Notes under the pieces: model-generated
What the model saw: only the letters and a program-made list of their open reading frames with translations
Database searches by the model: none
What the model was told of the DNA's origin: nothing
Program-made: the position numbers and the translations under genes
Shown: positions 36,008-43,344 of the stretch, piece by piece
Position numbering within the stretch: position 1 is the stretch's first letter
Layout of the letters: each line of letters opens with the position of its first letter
Assembly: GCA_019635415.1 (NCBI GenBank)
Contig: JAHBZN010000002.1
Span: forward strand, 1,116,001 to 1,180,000
Direction: 5' to 3'
DNA: 64,000 nt
Origin: Ramlibacter sp.
GTDB lineage: Bacteria; Pseudomonadota; Gammaproteobacteria; Burkholderiales; Burkholderiaceae_C

Positions 36008-37903
36008 ATGACCGCTTACGCAGACTTCTATCGGCGATCGCTGGACGATCGCGATGCCTTCTGGGCCGAGCAGGCCCGGCTCATTGACTGGCAGACACCG
36101 CCCCAGGCGGTTTGCGACTGGAGTCAGCCGCCTTTCGCCCGGTGGTTCAGTGGCGGGACCACCAACCTGTGCCACAACGCGGTGGACCGGCACCTGAAGG
36201 ACCGCGCCGACCAGCCCGCGCTGATCTATGTCTCCAGCGAAACCGGCGAGGAGAAGGTCTACACCTTCCGGGAACTGCACAGCGAGGTGCAGCGTGCTGC
36301 GGCCATGCTGAAGGCGCTGGGGGTGCGCAAGGGAGACCGGGTGCTGGTCTACATGCCGATGATTGCCGAGGCTGCGTTCACCATGCTGGCGTGCGCCCGC
36401 ATTGGCGCGGTCCATTCGGTGGTGTTTGGCGGCTTTGCCAGCGTGTCACTGGCGTCGCGCATCGAGGACGCCCAGCCGCGCCTGATCGTGAGCGCCGACG
36501 CCGGGTCGCGCGCGGGCAAGGTTCTGGCGTACAAGCCCCTGCTGGACGAGGCGATCCGCCTGTCCAGCCACAAGCCCGAGGCCGTGCTGATGGTCAACCG
36601 GGGCCTGGCCCCCATGACGATGCAGCCGGGCCGGGACCATGGCTGGACCGGTCTGGGCGAGCAGCACCGGGGCGCCCAGGTGCCCTGCGAGTGGCTGGAC
36701 GCCGGCGACATCAGCTACACCATTTACACCAGCGGCACCACCGGCCGGCCCAAGGGTGTGCAACGCGATACGGGCGGCTACGCCGTGGCGCTGGCCGCCA
36801 GCATGAAGCACATCTTCGCCGGCAACGCCGGCGAAACCTACTTCTCCACCAGCGACATCGGCTGGGTGGTGGGCCACAGCTACATCGTCTACGGCCCGCT
36901 GATTGCGGGCATGGCCACCATCATGTACGAGGGGTTGCCGATTCGCCCGGACGCGGGCATCTGGTGGAGCCTGGTGGAAAAGTACAAGGTCACCGTGATG
37001 TTCAGCGCGCCCACGGCCGTGCGCGTGTTGCGCAAGCAGGACCCAGCCTTCCTGAAGAAGTACGACCTGTCGAGCCTGCGCGCGCTGTTCCTGGCGGGGG
37101 AGCCGCTGGACGAGCCCACCGGCCGCTGGATCAGCGATAGCCTGGGCGTGCCCATCATCGACAACTACTGGCAGACCGAGAGCGGCTGGCCGATCCTCAC
37201 CGTGGCCAACGGTGTGGAAAAGATGCCCAGCAAGTTCGGCAGCCCCGGCGTTCCCATGTACGGCTACAACGTCAAGCTGCTGCACGAAAGCACCGGCGAG
37301 GAACTCACTGGCGCGAACGAGAAGGGCGTGGTGGTGATCGAGGGGCCGACACCGCCGGGCTTCATGCAGACAGTGTGGCGAGACGACGAGCGTTTCGTGA
37401 ATACCTACTGGAAGAGCATTCCCGGCAAGCTGGTGTATTCGACCTTCGACTGGGGCATCCGTGACGAGGACGGCTACTTCTACATCCTGGGCCGTACCGA
37501 CGACGTGATCAACGTGGCCGGCCACCGGCTGGGCACGCGCGAGATCGAGGAGAGCATCTCCAGCCATCCCAATGTGGCCGAGGTGGCCGTGGTGGGGGTG
37601 GCCGATGCGCTCAAGGGGCAGGTGGCCATGGCCTTTGTGGTGGCGCGTGACACCACGGCACTGACCGATGACGCGGCCCTGCTGCGCCTGGAAGGCGACA
37701 TCATGAAGCAGGTCGACGGCCAGTTGGGTGCGGTGGCCCGGCCGGCGCGCGTGCGCTTCGTCTCCGCGCTGCCCAAGACCCGCAGCGGCAAGCTGTTGCG
37801 GCGCGCCATCCAGGCGGTGTGCGAGGGACGCGATGCCGGCGACCTCACCACCATCGAGGATCCTTCCGCACTGCAGCAAATCCGGGACTTGCTGGCGAAA
37901 TAG
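36008..37903 (+). CDS. prpE: Propionate-CoA ligase
   Basis: 631 residues. AMP-forming acyl-CoA synthetase that activates propionate. Motifs: RWFSGGTTNLCHNAVDRH (PrpE-type N terminus), YTIYTSGTTGRPKGVQRD (P-loop), NYWQTESGWPI, GRTDDVINVAGHRLGT and the C-terminal catalytic Lys in KTRSGKLLRR. The length and N terminus fit PrpE better than acetyl-CoA synthetase. No prpBCD genes are nearby. Its stop codon lies at the left edge of a dispersed-element copy. Confidence 0.9.
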   Translation: MTAYADFYRRSLDDRDAFWAEQARLIDWQTPPQAVCDWSQPPFARWFSGGTTNLCHNAVDRHLKDRADQPALIYVSSETGEEKVYTFRELHSEVQRAAAMLKALGVRKGDRVLVYMPMIAEAAFTMLACARIGAVHSVVFGGFASVSLASRIEDAQPRLIVSADAGSRAGKVLAYKPLLDEAIRLSSHKPEAVLMVNRGLAPMTMQPGRDHGWTGLGEQHRGAQVPCEWLDAGDISYTIYTSGTTGRPKGVQRDTGGYAVALAASMKHIFAGNAGETYFSTSDIGWVVGHSYIVYGPLIAGMATIMYEGLPIRPDAGIWWSLVEKYKVTVMFSAPTAVRVLRKQDPAFLKKYDLSSLRALFLAGEPLDEPTGRWISDSLGVPIIDNYWQTESGWPILTVANGVEKMPSKFGSPGVPMYGYNVKLLHESTGEELTGANEKGVVVIEGPTPPGFMQTVWRDDERFVNTYWKSIPGKLVYSTFDWGIRDEDGYFYILGRTDDVINVAGHRLGTREIEESISSHPNVAEVAVVGVADALKGQVAMAFVVARDTTALTDDAALLRLEGDIMKQVDGQLGAVARPARVRFVSALPKTRSGKLLRRAIQAVCEGRDAGDLTTIEDPSALQQIRDLLAK

Positions 37904-37952
37904 GCCAGTAGCCCAGAAGGGGCAGTGATAGTCCGCTCCATTTTTGATAGCA
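37900..37952 (+). repeat. Dispersed GCTATCAAAA element, copy 7, at the prpE end
   Basis: AATAGGCCAGTAGCCCAGAA, spacer, CTCCATTTTTGATAGCA includes the TAG stop codon of prpE (37901-37903) and fills much of the gap before the Sox regulator. Confidence 0.75.
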
Positions 37953-38042
37953 GAGCGGCGGGCTTCAGGGTAAATCCTGATCAATGGGGGTGCCGCAAGG
38001 GCTTTTAATATTGGTCATTGCTTATATTTGCATGAACAACCA

Positions 38043-38417
38043 ATGGAACCCCTGATCAATGCCAGCGAAGATGCCGGCTCGGGCCGCGTGTTCGAGTTGG
38101 CGGCCGAGCTGTTCGGTGTGCTGTCCACGCCCATGCGGCTGCGCATCCTCAGTGCCCTGTGCGATGGCGAGCGCTCGGTGACGCAGTTGCTCGAGAGAAT
38201 CGACACCACCCAACCCAACCTGTCGCAGCACCTGAATGTGCTGTATCGCAGCGGCGTGCTGGCCAAGCGCAAGGAAGGCACCCAGGTGATCTACCGCGTG
38301 CAGAGCGAGAAGGCGGTGACGCTGTGCCGCGCGGTCTGCACCCAGATCGCGATCGAGGTGGACGAGCCCCTGCAGCTGCCGCCGGCCGAGCGCCTGGTGG
38401 GACGGGCGGTGGTCTGA
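38043..38417 (+). CDS. ArsR-family regulator of the sox operon (BigR/SqrR-like candidate)
   Basis: 124 residues from the ATG at 38043; a TTG at 38028 is also open. ArsR winged helix: FGVLSTPMRLRILSALCDGE, TTQPNLSQHLNVLYRSGVL, KRKEGTQVIYRV. Cysteines at C40, C95 and C99 resemble the two reactive thiols of sulfide/persulfide sensors of the BigR/SqrR group, one in the LC-x-GE helix and one in the last helix. Its stop overlaps the soxC start (TGATG), so it is the first gene of the sox operon. It probably represses the operon until persulfide accumulates. The upstream TAATATTGGTCATTGCTTAT region is AT-rich and a likely operator. Confidence 0.8.
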   Translation: MEPLINASEDAGSGRVFELAAELFGVLSTPMRLRILSALCDGERSVTQLLERIDTTQPNLSQHLNVLYRSGVLAKRKEGTQVIYRVQSEKAVTLCRAVCTQIAIEVDEPLQLPPAERLVGRAVV

Positions 38418-39742
38418 TGTTCAATCCCTTCATCCGGCGTGCACCGGAAAACTTCCTGACCCGCGAGCAGATCGCCGATGTCCAGCGGGGGCGCCGCGGG
38501 TTTCTGGCCACAGCGCTGGCCACCGCGGCCGGCGCCGCCGCCGCCCAGGCGCCCGCCGGTGCCGGCGACCCGGCCATCCTCAATTTGCCGGGCCACAGCA
38601 AGTCGCTCGGGCAGGCGGTCGCCGCCCGTGGCTATGGCCTGCCCAGCACCTGGGAAAAGAACCTGCAACGCCGCGAGAGCCCGGGCCTGACGCGGGTGAG
38701 CCAGGCCAGCGTGAGCTTCTGCCCGCTGCAGGGGCTGTTCGGCATCATCACCCCCAGTGGACTGCACTTCGAGCGGCACCACCAGGGCTGGTGGGACATC
38801 GATCCGAGCCAGCACCGGCTCATGATCAATGGGTCGGACGACAAGATGCTCAAGCGTCCCATGGTCTTCACCATGGACGAGCTGATGCGCCTGCCGCCCG
38901 TGAGCCGCATGCATTTCATCGAGTGCGGCGCCAACACCGGCATGGAGTGGGGCAATGTGTCCGTGCCGACCGTTCAATACACGCACGGCATGCTGTCGTG
39001 CAGCGAATTCACCGGCGTGCCGCTGCGCACGCTGCTGGAGATGTGCGGCGCCGATTTCAAGCGCGGCAAATTCGTGCTCGGCGAGGGCGCCGACGGCTCG
39101 GGCATGACCCGCACCATTCCCATGAGCCTGGTGATGAGCGGCGAGGTGCTGGTGGCCTGGGGCCAGAACGGCGAGATGCTGCGCCCCGAGAACGGTTACC
39201 CCCTGCGCCTGGTGGTGCCCGGTGTGCAGGGGGTGAGCTGGATCAAGTACCTGCGCCGCATCGAACTGGGCGACATGCCTTACGGCACCAAGGACGAGAC
39301 GGTGCACTACATCGACCTCATGCCCGACGGCCAGCACCGCCAGTACACGAGCATCCAGGAGGTCAAGAGCGTGATCACCTCACCCAGTGGCGGCCAGATG
39401 CTGCTGGACAAGGGGTTCACCAACATCACGGGCCTGGCCTGGAGCGGCCGCGGTGCGATCAGGAAGGTCGATGTCTCGGTTGACGGGGGCCGCAACTGGC
39501 GCCCGGCGCGGTTGGAGTCGCCCGTGCTGTCCAAATGCCTGACGCGGTTCAACTGCGACTGGTCCTGGGATGGCAAGCCCGCGCTGCTGATGAGCCGGGC
39601 CACCGACGACACCGGCCAGATCCAGCCCAACTACGCCGAACTGCGCCGGGTGCGCGGCACGCGCAGCATCTACCACAACAACGCGATCCAGACCTGGCTC
39701 GTGGAAGAGAGCGGGGAGGTGAAGAATGTCCAGCTCTCGTAA
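38417..39742 (+). CDS. soxC: Sulfane dehydrogenase molybdoprotein subunit SoxC
   Basis: 441 residues. A twin-arginine type signal (RGRRGFLATALATAAGA) exports the folded protein. The sulfite-oxidase-type molybdopterin domain carries the Mo-ligand cysteine C170 (HFIECGANTG), with GQNGEMLRPENGYPLRL and the C-terminal dimerisation domain (VDVSVDGGRNW). With SoxD it oxidises the sulfane sulfur bound to SoxY in the periplasm, the branch that allows complete oxidation of thiosulfate without sulfur globules. Translationally coupled to both neighbours. Confidence 0.95.
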   Translation: MFNPFIRRAPENFLTREQIADVQRGRRGFLATALATAAGAAAAQAPAGAGDPAILNLPGHSKSLGQAVAARGYGLPSTWEKNLQRRESPGLTRVSQASVSFCPLQGLFGIITPSGLHFERHHQGWWDIDPSQHRLMINGSDDKMLKRPMVFTMDELMRLPPVSRMHFIECGANTGMEWGNVSVPTVQYTHGMLSCSEFTGVPLRTLLEMCGADFKRGKFVLGEGADGSGMTRTIPMSLVMSGEVLVAWGQNGEMLRPENGYPLRLVVPGVQGVSWIKYLRRIELGDMPYGTKDETVHYIDLMPDGQHRQYTSIQEVKSVITSPSGGQMLLDKGFTNITGLAWSGRGAIRKVDVSVDGGRNWRPARLESPVLSKCLTRFNCDWSWDGKPALLMSRATDDTGQIQPNYAELRRVRGTRSIYHNNAIQTWLVEESGEVKNVQLS

Positions 39743-40847
39743 TTCTCGTGGTCTCTGGGGCGGGGGGCTGGCGCTGGTCCTGCTGGCCGCTTCGGCGGGT
39801 GCGTTGGCGCAGAACCGCTTCGACGGGGTGGGCCGCACGGCCACGCCGGCCGAGGTCAAGGCCTGGGATATCGACGTGAGGCCCGACTTCAAGGGACTGC
39901 CGCCGGGGCAGGGCAGCGTGCGGCGCGGCGAGCAGGTCTGGGAGGGGCAGTGCGCGTCCTGCCATGGCACGTTCGGCGAGAGCAACGACGTCTTCATGCC
40001 GCTGGTGGGCTCCACCACGGCCAAGGACATCGAAACCGGCCATGTCGCCAGTCTGATGCCGGGGGCCAATGCGCCTGCCCGCACCACGCTCATGAAGGTG
40101 TCGCAGCTGTCCACGCTGTGGGACTACATCCGTCGCGCCATGCCGTGGACCGCACCCAAATCACTGGTCCCCGACGACGTGTACGCCGTGCTGGCCTACC
40201 TGCTGAACCTGGGCAACATCGTGCCGGCCGACTTCACGCTGTCGGACCGCAACATCCGCGAAACCCAGCAGAAGCTGCCCAACCGCAACGGCATGACCAC
40301 GGCGCACGCGCTGTGGCCAGGCCCCGAGCTCGGGGGCACGACGCGACCCGATGTGCAGGGGTCGTCCTGCATGCGGGACTGCCGGGCGGAAGCGCATGTG
40401 GCCAGCCTGATTCCGGCCTACGCGCGCAACGCGCACGGCAACCTTGCCGACCAGAACCGGCCCCTGGGGCCCACGCGCGGCGCGGACACAGCACCTGCCA
40501 AGCCAAAAGTGGCTGTAGCCCCCGCCAGTTCGGCGCAGGATGCTACAAAAAACGCAGCAGGTGGGGTGTCTGCGGGGAGTGCCCCCAAGGCGGCTGACGT
40601 GGCGGGTGTGCTGCAGTCCAACGTGTGCGTGGCCTGCCACGCCATGGACAGCAAACTCGTGGGTCCGGCGTTCCAGGACATCGCGCGCCGCTACCAGGGG
40701 CAGGCCGACGCGGCCACGTATCTGGCCGGCAAGATCCGCTCCGGCGGGCAGGGCACGTGGGGGGCCATCCCCATGCCGCCGCAGTCCATCAGCGAAGCGG
40801 ACGCGCAGCGCGTTGCCCGCTGGCTGGCCACCGGAGCCGCGCCATGA
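39726..40847 (+). CDS. soxD: Sulfane dehydrogenase cytochrome c subunit SoxD
   Basis: 373 residues, overlapping soxC by 17 bp. Signal peptide (GLALVLLAASAGALAQ). Two c-type haem sites: C76-A-S-C-H80 and a second CVACH near residue 301, with axial Met candidates in IPMPPQ. Electron acceptor of SoxC. The linker between the two cytochrome domains (about residues 255-290, Ala/Pro/Lys-rich) is largely encoded by a copy of the dispersed element. Confidence 0.93.
   Translation: MSSSRNSRGLWGGGLALVLLAASAGALAQNRFDGVGRTATPAEVKAWDIDVRPDFKGLPPGQGSVRRGEQVWEGQCASCHGTFGESNDVFMPLVGSTTAKDIETGHVASLMPGANAPARTTLMKVSQLSTLWDYIRRAMPWTAPKSLVPDDVYAVLAYLLNLGNIVPADFTLSDRNIRETQQKLPNRNGMTTAHALWPGPELGGTTRPDVQGSSCMRDCRAEAHVASLIPAYARNAHGNLADQNRPLGPTRGADTAPAKPKVAVAPASSAQDATKNAAGGVSAGSAPKAADVAGVLQSNVCVACHAMDSKLVGPAFQDIARRYQGQADAATYLAGKIRSGGQGTWGAIPMPPQSISEADAQRVARWLATGAAP
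40501..40559 (+). repeat. Dispersed GCTATCAAAA element, copy 8, in the soxD linker
   Basis: AGCCAAAAGTGGCTGTAGCC, spacer, CAGGATGCTACAAAAAACGC is in frame and encodes the flexible linker (KPKVAVAPASSAQDATKNAA) between the haem domains of SoxD. Confidence 0.75.
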
Positions 40848-40945
40848 TGGCGCTGGCCTTTTGTCCCCTCGGATCACAGGGTAAGGCCCATGCCCCGAAT
40901 CCGTCTGTGTTCTTACAATCCCGTCAGTCAATCCAAGGAGAAGCC

Positions 40946-41011
40946 ATGTTTCAGAGTGCTCGCATAGTCCTGCTGCCCGCGCGGGCAGTGTCAACGGAGG
41001 TCCGCTCATGA
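40946..41011 (+). CDS. Possible 21-residue leader peptide before soxY
   Basis: An ATG with a near-ideal ribosome-binding site (AAGGAGAAGCC) opens a 21-codon frame ending in TGA that overlaps the soxY ATG (ATGA). The peptide begins MFQSARIVLLPARAV. soxY also has its own GGAGG. Within the frame lies a perfect 16-nt palindrome. It may be a leader whose translation opens the soxY start, or a vestige of a longer gene. A TACAAT sequence (40914-40919) could be a -10 box of an internal promoter. No homology is recognised. Confidence 0.4.
   Translation: MFQSARIVLLPARAVSTEVRS
40973..40988. promoter_or_regulatory. Perfect palindrome upstream of soxY
   Basis: CTGCCCGC/GCGGGCAG, a 16-nt perfect dyad without a spacer, sits 20 bp before the soxY start inside the leader frame. 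It could be an operator (dimeric repressor site) or, in RNA, a hairpin next to the soxY ribosome-binding site. Confidence 0.4.
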
Positions 41012-41481
41012 TCGAACGCCGTGATTTCATGCGCAGGAGCTCGGGCGCCGTGGCGCTGGGTCTTGCCGCATCCGCCGGCCTGGTGCCGGCCGTCTCGCGC
41101 GCCCAGGCGGGCGCGGGCTGGAACAAGTCCGCCTTCGAGGCCAAGAGCCTCAACGACGTGGTCAAGGCCATGGGCGGCGCCAATCCGACCGAGAGCAAGG
41201 ATGTCGTGCTGGCCGCCCCCGAGATCGCCGAGAACGGCAGCGTGGTGCGCATCGGCGCCCAGAGCAACCTGCCCGGCACCACCGCGATCGCTTTCGTGGT
41301 CGAGAAGAACCCCAATGCGCTGGCTGCCGTGTTCGATATCCCCGAAGGCACCGACGCCAACGTCTCCACCAACGTGAAGATGGGCCAGTCCTCGCATGTG
41401 TACGCGGTGGCCAAGGTGGGCGACAAGTTTTTCTACAGTGCCAAGGAAGTCAAAGTGACCCTTGGTGGTTGCGGCGGTTAA
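41008..41481 (+). CDS. soxY: Sulfur-carrier protein SoxY
   Basis: 157 residues. A Tat-like signal (RRDFMRRSSGAVALGLAASAG) and the C-terminal carrier arm GGCGG, whose cysteine binds the sulfur intermediates of thiosulfate oxidation. It acts as a heterodimer with SoxZ in the periplasm; soxZ follows by 10 bp. The start ATG overlaps the small leader frame. Confidence 0.95.
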   Translation: MIERRDFMRRSSGAVALGLAASAGLVPAVSRAQAGAGWNKSAFEAKSLNDVVKAMGGANPTESKDVVLAAPEIAENGSVVRIGAQSNLPGTTAIAFVVEKNPNALAAVFDIPEGTDANVSTNVKMGQSSHVYAVAKVGDKFFYSAKEVKVTLGGCGG

Positions 41482-41491
41482 GGAGAAGGTC

Positions 41492-41803
41492 ATGGCAGAT
41501 CCCATGCGGATTCGCGCGCAGGCGCAAGGCGACAAGGTCACGGTGCGTGTGCTCGTGAGCCACGAAATGGAAAGCGGGCAGCGCAAGGACGCGGCCGGCA
41601 AGGTGATTCCGGCCTGGTTCATCCAGAACATCAGCGCCACCCACAATGGCAAGACCGTGATGAGCGCCCAGTGGGGTACCGCGGTGTCCAAGAACCCGTA
41701 CATGCAATTCAGCTTCAAGGGCGGCAAGGCGGGCGAGAAGGTCACGGTGAGCTGGGTCGACAACCGGGGCGACAAGCGCACCGACGAGGCGGTGATTTCC
41801 TGA
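41492..41803 (+). CDS. soxZ: Sulfur-oxidation partner protein SoxZ
   Basis: 103 residues from the ATG with AAGGAGAAGGTC upstream. SoxZ fold: MRIRAQAQGDKVTVRVLVSH, HEMESGQRKD, IPAWFIQNISATHNGK, NPYMQFSFKGGKAGEKV. It has no signal peptide and is exported as a complex with SoxY through the Tat system. Confidence 0.95.
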   Translation: MADPMRIRAQAQGDKVTVRVLVSHEMESGQRKDAAGKVIPAWFIQNISATHNGKTVMSAQWGTAVSKNPYMQFSFKGGKAGEKVTVSWVDNRGDKRTDEAVIS

Positions 41804-41867
41804 GGCGCGCGGCCGCGGCCGCCCCTGACAGTTCATACAACGGCTCAGACAACAAGAGGAGAACGCG

Positions 41868-42665
41868 ATGAAATGGAACCTGCTCGGGCTTGTGGCCCTG
41901 TGCGCGTTGCCGCTGGGGGCAGCGGCCCAGAAGACCACGGCCGAAGGCATTGCCGAGTACCGCGCCATGCTGGCCGACGGCAACCCGGCCGAACTCTATG
42001 AGGCCAAGGGCGAAGGCCTCTGGAAGGAGCCCCGGGGCCCCAAGAAGGCCTCGCTCGAGCGGTGCGATCTGGGCAAGGGCCCGGGCGTGGTCAAGGGCGT
42101 GTTCGTGGAGCTGCCTCGGTATTTCCCCGACACCAAGCGCGTTCAGGACCTGGAGTCGCGGCTGCTGACCTGCATGGAGACGCTGCAGGGCTTCAACGCC
42201 GCGGAAATCGCCAAGACCGGCTTCGGCAAGGGGGAGCAGAAGACGCTGGAGTCCCTGGTGGCCTACATCTCCGGAGAGTCGCGTGACATGGCATTCAACC
42301 TGCCGCAGTCCCACCCCGAGGAAAAGCTGATGTACGAAGTGGGCAGGAAGCTCTTCTACATGCGCGGCGGCCCCTATGACTTCGCCTGCGCCTCCTGCCA
42401 TGGCGCTGACGGCAAGCGCGTGCGCCTGCAGGACCTGCCCAATCTCACCAAGAACCCCGGCGCGGGCAATGGCTTTGGTGCCTGGCCCGCCTACCGTGTG
42501 TCCAATGGCACCCTGTGGGGCATGCAGCGCCGCCTGAATGACTGTTACCGGCAGCAGCGTTTCCCGTACCCCGGCTTTGCCTCGGACGCCACCATCGCTC
42601 TGGGCGTGTTCATGGGCGTGAACGGCAAGGGTGGCATTTCCACCGCACCGGCACTCAAGCGTTGA
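41868..42665 (+). CDS. soxA: L-cysteine S-thiosulfotransferase catalytic subunit SoxA, monohaem
   Basis: 265 residues. Signal peptide (GLVALCALPLGAAAQ). One haem-binding site (FACASCHGADG) and the active-site cysteine region (LNDCYRQQRFPYPG), where the haem-ligating cysteine becomes a persulfide. The structural disulfide cysteines are in ERCDLGKG and LLTCMETL. Only the C-terminal haem is present, i.e. the monohaem type. With SoxX it joins thiosulfate to SoxY. Confidence 0.95.
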   Translation: MKWNLLGLVALCALPLGAAAQKTTAEGIAEYRAMLADGNPAELYEAKGEGLWKEPRGPKKASLERCDLGKGPGVVKGVFVELPRYFPDTKRVQDLESRLLTCMETLQGFNAAEIAKTGFGKGEQKTLESLVAYISGESRDMAFNLPQSHPEEKLMYEVGRKLFYMRGGPYDFACASCHGADGKRVRLQDLPNLTKNPGAGNGFGAWPAYRVSNGTLWGMQRRLNDCYRQQRFPYPGFASDATIALGVFMGVNGKGGISTAPALKR

Positions 42666-42684
42666 ACCGAGCAGGAGCACTCAC

Positions 42685-43329
42685 ATGAAAACAACCTACA
42701 AGCATCTTGGCCTGACGGCTCTGGCCGTGGCTCTTGCGGGCTGCGCCATGGCGCCGACCTCGCAGCAGGTGGATGAAGCTACGAAGCGCATCCTCAAATC
42801 GTCCTTCTCGGAGCACGGCATCGCCAAGCTCGACCGGCTCGAGCAGGATGAGTCCAACCGCGCCTGCTCCGAGTCGCTGGGCCAGCCGCTGGACCCCAAG
42901 CAGGCGCAGGCCATTGAGGCCGCCAATCTCAAGACCGTCAAGATGCCGTCCGACGGACAGTTTCTCGGCGACTGGAAGGCCGGCGAAAAGCTGGCCCAGA
43001 ACGGCCGCGGCCTGACCTGGTCCGACAAGGCCGATGCGTCCAATGGCGGCAGTTGCTACAACTGTCACCAGATCAGCAAGGAAGAGCTGTCGTTTGGCTC
43101 CATCGGACCGAGCCTCTACCACTACGGCAAGCTGCGGGGCGTGACCGATCCGGCCTCGCCCGCGAGCAAGGCGATCGTGGAATACACCTGGAGCAAGCTG
43201 TGGAACGCCAAGGCGTTCAATGCCTGTTCGGGCATGCCCCGGTTCGGCCATGCCGGCATTCTTGATGAAAAGCAGTTGCGCGACGTGATGGCGCTGCTGC
43301 TCGACCCCAAGTCGCCGGTCAACCAGTAA
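42685..43329 (+). CDS. soxX: SoxX cytochrome c subunit, with a lipobox-like signal
   Basis: 214 residues from the ATG at 42685. One haem site (GGSCYNCHQI) and the distal Met (SGMPRFGHAGIL). The signal TALAVALAGC ends in a lipobox with C20, which suggests the mature protein is lipid-anchored; SoxX is usually described as soluble. The region between the signal and the haem (about 20-115) is longer than in the short SoxX form. Partner of SoxA; 19 bp between the genes. Confidence 0.88.
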   Translation: MKTTYKHLGLTALAVALAGCAMAPTSQQVDEATKRILKSSFSEHGIAKLDRLEQDESNRACSESLGQPLDPKQAQAIEAANLKTVKMPSDGQFLGDWKAGEKLAQNGRGLTWSDKADASNGGSCYNCHQISKEELSFGSIGPSLYHYGKLRGVTDPASPASKAIVEYTWSKLWNAKAFNACSGMPRFGHAGILDEKQLRDVMALLLDPKSPVNQ

Positions 43330-43344
43330 CCGGATTTTCAAAGC

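Noticed and set aside
36008..37903. Acetyl-CoA synthetase
   Set aside because: The length and N-terminal RWFSGGTTNLCHNAVDRH fit propionate-CoA ligase better.
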